This document shows, in pieces, positions 6,296 through 8,486 of a stretch of 8,486 nucleotides of DNA (position 1 is its first letter; every line of letters begins with the position of its first letter). The notes under the pieces were generated by a model. That model was not told where the DNA came from. It made no database searches and saw only the letters and a list, made by a program, of their open reading frames with translations. Source of the stretch: Nitrospirota bacterium (lineage in GTDB: Bacteria; Nitrospirota; Thermodesulfovibrionia; Thermodesulfovibrionales; JdFR-88); the NCBI GenBank assembly GCA_021819985.1, contig JAKAEG010000129.1:1-8486 (forward strand). The letters are read 5' to 3'. The position numbers and the translations under genes were made by a program.

Positions 6296-7134
6296 GAAAA
6301 TTCTTGTTTACAGGAAATATGGCCCTCAAGGGCAAGGTCTCGGGCATTGTTCTCATTCTCATAATGGCGCTGTCCGTCCTTGCGCCGCTCTTTTATCCGC
6401 ACAGCCCGTCGAGGGTGGATCTGAACAGCCTCAAGGAAGCGCCTTCTTTTTTAACCGGGCATATCCTGGGCACGGACCAGGAGGGCAGGGACATTCTTGC
6501 CCGGCTGCTTGCGGGGGGAAAGGTCTCGATAGGCGTTTCTTTTCTGGCTGCTTTTTTTGCGATGACGGTGGGGCTTTCAGTTGGGCTGGTATCCGGTTAC
6601 TTCGGCGGGAAGGTGGATGTCGCGCTTATGGCTGCCGTGGACCTTATACTGGCGTTTCCGTCATTGCTGCTTGCAATCGGGGTATCAGTAGTGCTGCCAC
6701 CCGGAACGCTTACGGTCATGCTGGCGATAGCGTCTGTGGGATGGGCTTCATTTGCCCGCCTTGTAAGAGGGCATGTGCTTTCAGTAAGGGAGGCACAGTT
6801 CGTGGACGCGGCAAGGGCCATCGGGGCATCCGGGCCGAGGATACTGTGGGCGCATATTCTTCCCCAATGCATTCCTCTTGCCCTGACGCTTATGGCCGTA
6901 AAGCTTGGAGGCTACATCATAACGGAAGCCTCGCTCAGTTTTCTGGGTTTAGGTGCCCAGCCGCCTAATGCGACCTGGGGGGCCATGATAAGCCAGGGTA
7001 TAGCTTATATATATGCGGCGCCGTGGATTGCCGTGCTGCCGGGGCTTGCGATAGCACTGACGGCATTCTGTTTCAATGTGCTTGGCGAGGCGCTCGCCGA
7101 TTCAGGATATGATTTGAAAACAGGGAAGTTTTAG
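6292..7134 (+). CDS. DppC/OppC-type ABC transporter permease
   Basis: A 280-residue permease that pairs with the preceding subunit to form the transmembrane channel. Visible are an N-terminal helix (about 17-34), the family stretch LGTDQEGRDILARLLAGGKVSI (59-80), helices at about 84-102, 111-135, 140-155, 193-212 and 245-263, the EAA loop (VDAARAIGASGPRILWAHILP, 171-191), and TEASLSFLGLG...P..TWGAMI (211-233), diagnostic of DppC/OppC. The start is ATG6292, overlapping the TGA of the upstream gene as ATGA and so translationally coupled. The frame is open back to 6127 but that part lies inside the upstream gene. It lacks the extra N-terminal domain of some OppC proteins. Transcription ends in a 37-bp gap facing the convergent DksA-like gene. 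Confidence 0.93.
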   Translation: MRKFLFTGNMALKGKVSGIVLILIMALSVLAPLFYPHSPSRVDLNSLKEAPSFLTGHILGTDQEGRDILARLLAGGKVSIGVSFLAAFFAMTVGLSVGLVSGYFGGKVDVALMAAVDLILAFPSLLLAIGVSVVLPPGTLTVMLAIASVGWASFARLVRGHVLSVREAQFVDAARAIGASGPRILWAHILPQCIPLALTLMAVKLGGYIITEASLSFLGLGAQPPNATWGAMISQGIAYIYAAPWIAVLPGLAIALTAFCFNVLGEALADSGYDLKTGKF

Positions 7135-7142
7135 GAGAAAGA

Positions 7143-7167
7143 CCAGGTAAAAAAATAAAAAACCTGG
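7143..7167. terminator. Inverted repeat with A/T-rich loop between convergent genes
   Basis: CCAGGT (7143-7148) and ACCTGG (7162-7167) pair over a 13-nt A-rich loop (T-rich on the minus strand). It lies midway between the stops of the permease operon and the DksA-like gene. It may serve as a bidirectional end signal, but no classical stem plus T tract is present on either strand. Confidence 0.35.
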
Positions 7168-7171
7168 CAAA

Positions 7172-7648
7172 TCAAAGACCGGCCTCTTTCTCGTCCTCTT
7201 CCTGCTCTGTCTTGCAGGCTATACACATTGTGGTTACGGGCCTTGCTTTCAATCTTTTGATACCGATCGGCTCTCCGCAGACGTCGCATATGCCGAAGGT
7301 CCCGCAATCTATCCTGTCGATGGCCTCTTCGATCTTCTTCAGAAGCTTCTGTTCCCTGCCCCTGAGCTGGAGCATAAAACTGCGGTCGGTCTCGGCGGAG
7401 GCCTGGTCCCCAAGGTCCGAAAATGCGGTCTGCTCCGGCAGAACATTGATCGCCACCTCGGCTTCAGAAAGTATGATCTCTTTCTGCTTGAGGAGGTCGC
7501 ATTTGATATCCTGCAGGTGTTCCTCTCTCACGGAAAGGCTCTTTTTTCCGGCGGGGCTGACGTTTTCCCCCGCACCGTTATTTTTTGGGGCCCCGGTATC
7601 TTTTTGAGCATTGTCCGGGAGGACCGGTTTCTTTTTCTGAGATGACAT
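7172..7648 (-). CDS. DksA/TraR-family zinc-finger protein
   Basis: A 158-residue protein of the DksA/TraR family, which binds the RNA polymerase secondary channel and, with ppGpp, adjusts promoter choice. Residues 1-40 are low-complexity and rich in K, P, N and G. A coiled coil spans about 44-113, with the tip at SDLGDQASAE: D78, D81 and A83 fit the DxxDxA tip motif that DksA uses at the active site. The C4 zinc finger is C121-x2-C124 and C142-x2-C145, followed by KTEQEEDEKE. The finger region GICDVCGEPIGIKRLKARP is close to the classical family. ATG7648 is chosen: GGAGG is 10 nt upstream. An in-frame TTG at 7654 is only 4 nt from it and less likely. It has its own promoter and lies downstream of the DUF1844 gene on the same strand. 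Confidence 0.88.
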   Translation of the reverse strand: MSSQKKKPVLPDNAQKDTGAPKNNGAGENVSPAGKKSLSVREEHLQDIKCDLLKQKEIILSEAEVAINVLPEQTAFSDLGDQASAETDRSFMLQLRGREQKLLKKIEEAIDRIDCGTFGICDVCGEPIGIKRLKARPVTTMCIACKTEQEEDEKEAGL

Positions 7649-7682
7649 TTTCAAAAAACCTCCAGTAGGTTCTTAAGATTAA

Positions 7683-7712
7683 AGGATAACAAAACCAGCA
7701 TTTTTCAGTCAA
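7683..7712 (-). promoter_or_regulatory. Promoter of the DksA-like gene
   Basis: On the minus strand TTGACT (7712-7707) and TATCCT (7688-7683) are 18 bp apart. The start near 7676 gives a leader of about 28 nt that carries GGAGG (7663-7659), a conventional arrangement unlike the leaderless-looking neighbours. Confidence 0.6.
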
Positions 7713-7717
7713 ACGCC

Positions 7718-7736
7718 CGGAAGTCTTTTACTTCCG
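7718..7736. terminator. Perfect 7-bp hairpin between the DUF1844 and DksA-like genes
   Basis: CGGAAGT (7718-7724) pairs with ACTTCCG (7730-7736) over a 5-nt loop, 6 bp past the DUF1844 stop. On the minus strand, the direction of transcription, no T tract follows. On the plus strand it is followed by TAATTTTTATTT. It could separate the two minus-strand units, but its working direction is unclear. Confidence 0.4.
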
Positions 7737-7742
7737 TAATTT

Positions 7743-8180
7743 TTATTTCCGTACCTGGCCTGAGGCGACCTTTGAAAAATTCACCTTCAGTTCATACAGC
7801 AGGCCGGCCATGCCCTTTTCCTCCTCAGGTGAAAGATTGCCTTTGGTTTTTTCCTTGAGCATGTCAAGGGAGTCTATGATGTATTTTGCTTCCGGAAGGT
7901 TGGGTTCCGTGGGGATCTCCCCAAGCCCCAAGGTCATATAAACCATCCCGGCCAGGTTCACAACAAAGGAAAGGAAATCAGGGCCATTTTGCCCGTGAAA
8001 GTGCTCTTCCCCATGACTTTCATTGCTTTCCTCATGGCGGTCTTTTTCTTCATGCTGATGAGGGGAAACCCGTTCTTCTTTTGCGGCAGGCGCAGTTTTA
8101 GCCCTGGCCTCCGCTTCCGCCTTTAGGTTTCCTTGTGAGTCCATACTGCGTTTGTCCCTGATCTCAAATTTTTCTTCCAT
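7743..8180 (-). CDS. DUF1844-family protein with a histidine-rich linker
   Basis: A 145-residue protein of unknown function. The C-terminal part, DFLSFVVNLAGMVYMTLGLGEIP (68-90) followed by AKYIIDSLDMLKEKTKGNLSPEEE (98-121) and LLYELKVNF (127-135), is the DUF1844 domain, a short helical domain found in many bacteria with no established activity. The N-terminal half is charged and probably disordered. Residues 41-62 carry six histidines (41, 43, 49, 56, 60, 62) among many Glu residues and could bind metal such as Ni or Zn (inference). There is no signal peptide. ATG8180 is the only sensible start; no Shine-Dalgarno lies before it, and a TATAAA box ends 10 nt upstream. It precedes the DksA-like gene on the same strand, with a hairpin and a separate promoter between them. 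Confidence 0.82.
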   Translation of the reverse strand: MEEKFEIRDKRSMDSQGNLKAEAEARAKTAPAAKEERVSPHQHEEKDRHEESNESHGEEHFHGQNGPDFLSFVVNLAGMVYMTLGLGEIPTEPNLPEAKYIIDSLDMLKEKTKGNLSPEEEKGMAGLLYELKVNFSKVASGQVRK

Positions 8181-8190
8181 GGTTTTATAC

Positions 8191-8217
8191 TTTATAAGAA
8201 CATTCCTTTCCTGTCAA
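8191..8217 (-). promoter_or_regulatory. Promoter for the DUF1844 gene
   Basis: A perfect TTGACA (8217-8212) is followed 15 bp later by TATAAA (8196-8191) on the minus strand; another TATAAA at 8189-8184 is 22 bp away. The first pair has short spacing but places the start about 4 nt before ATG8180. Confidence 0.5.
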
Positions 8218-8486
8218 TTTGACATGGGACCTATCTCAAAATTGCTTTCGGCTGCAAGAGGCTGAAATCGCGGCATACGGCGTCGAAAAAGGAAAATCGT
8301 CATGGGCGCAGCGACGGCTGTTCGGCCTGGGAAAATAAGTGATTCAAAGTGGATGCCCGATTAAGGTCCTCGGGCATGACGTCTTAAATCTTTTGAGTCA
8401 TTCCCGCATGTTGTAAGCGGGAATCCATTTTGACGTTGCGCCTCCGGGCGATTTCCCCTTTTCTCCCCTGTCCAGAAGAAATCGCT
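8218..8486. other. Non-coding right end holding repeats
   Basis: I see no convincing gene here. The region contains a small imperfect hairpin, TTTCGGC (8246-8252) with GCTGAAA (8261-8267), a loose inverted repeat pair (8287-8310 with 8437-8462, joined by GGCGCA and AAATCG blocks), and the hairpin repeats at 8350-8427. It is cut by the window edge. Confidence 0.5.
8350..8427. repeat. Second locus of the dispersed hairpin repeats, in inside-out order
   Basis: Unit B (8350-8380, minus orientation; TGGATGCCCGATTAA...CCTCGGGCATGAC) is followed after 16 nt by unit A (8397-8427, plus orientation; GTCATTCCCGC...GCGGGAATCCA). Stems match those at 3667-3740 but loops differ. Here the GTCAT ends face inward, whereas at 3667-3740 the TCCA ends face inward. 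Confidence 0.75.

Noticed and set aside
8302..8364. Small plus-strand frame (20 codons) running into the hairpin repeat
   Set aside because: It has no Shine-Dalgarno or promoter, and it ends within the repeat; nothing supports translation.

Overview
The window reads as a stretch of bacterial chromosome from a Gram-negative-type, probably anaerobic or metabolically versatile lineage. The mix (S2P protease with CBS domains, PAS histidine kinase, DUF5714 protein, UbiD decarboxylase, Dpp-type permeases, DksA-like protein, DUF1844 protein, and the dispersed 'GTCATTCCCGC...GCGGGAATCCA' repeats) resembles Nitrospirota or former Deltaproteobacteria. That placement is inference; there is no rRNA or other marker gene here. 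I see no phage, plasmid, CRISPR or defence genes, and no clearly new multi-gene system.

Layout. 1-864 (+): 3' part of a site-2 protease with two CBS domains. 939-2252 (+): membrane PAS histidine kinase behind its own TTTACA-18-TATAAT promoter. 2270-2725 (-): stand-alone receiver protein, convergent with the kinase and only 17 bp from it. 2836-3594 (+): cysteine-rich DUF5714 protein. 3630-3777: a MITE-like palindromic element between convergent genes. 3827-5269 (-): UbiD-family decarboxylase. 5360-6295 and 6292-7134 (+): DppB/DppC-type permease pair with a 4-bp ATGA overlap, divergent from ubiD across 90 bp. 7172-7648 (-): DksA/TraR-type zinc protein. 7743-8180 (-): DUF1844 protein with a His-rich linker. 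8181-8486: a promoter, then non-coding sequence with a second, inside-out copy of the MITE hairpins.

How the genes relate. The protease, kinase and receiver look like a membrane-signalling cluster. UbiD would serve quinone synthesis or another prFMN-dependent (de)carboxylation. The permeases need ATPases and a binding protein encoded elsewhere. The DksA-like protein probably acts on RNA polymerase.

The observations most worth a second look are: (i) four or five genes with a TATAAT-like box only 6-14 nt before the start codon and no Shine-Dalgarno, suggesting leaderless mRNAs, while the receiver and DksA-like genes have good GGAGG sites; (ii) a symmetric 144-bp MITE flanked by TA; (iii) the inverted arrangement of the same hairpins near the right edge; (iv) the 18-cysteine DUF5714 protein of unknown function.
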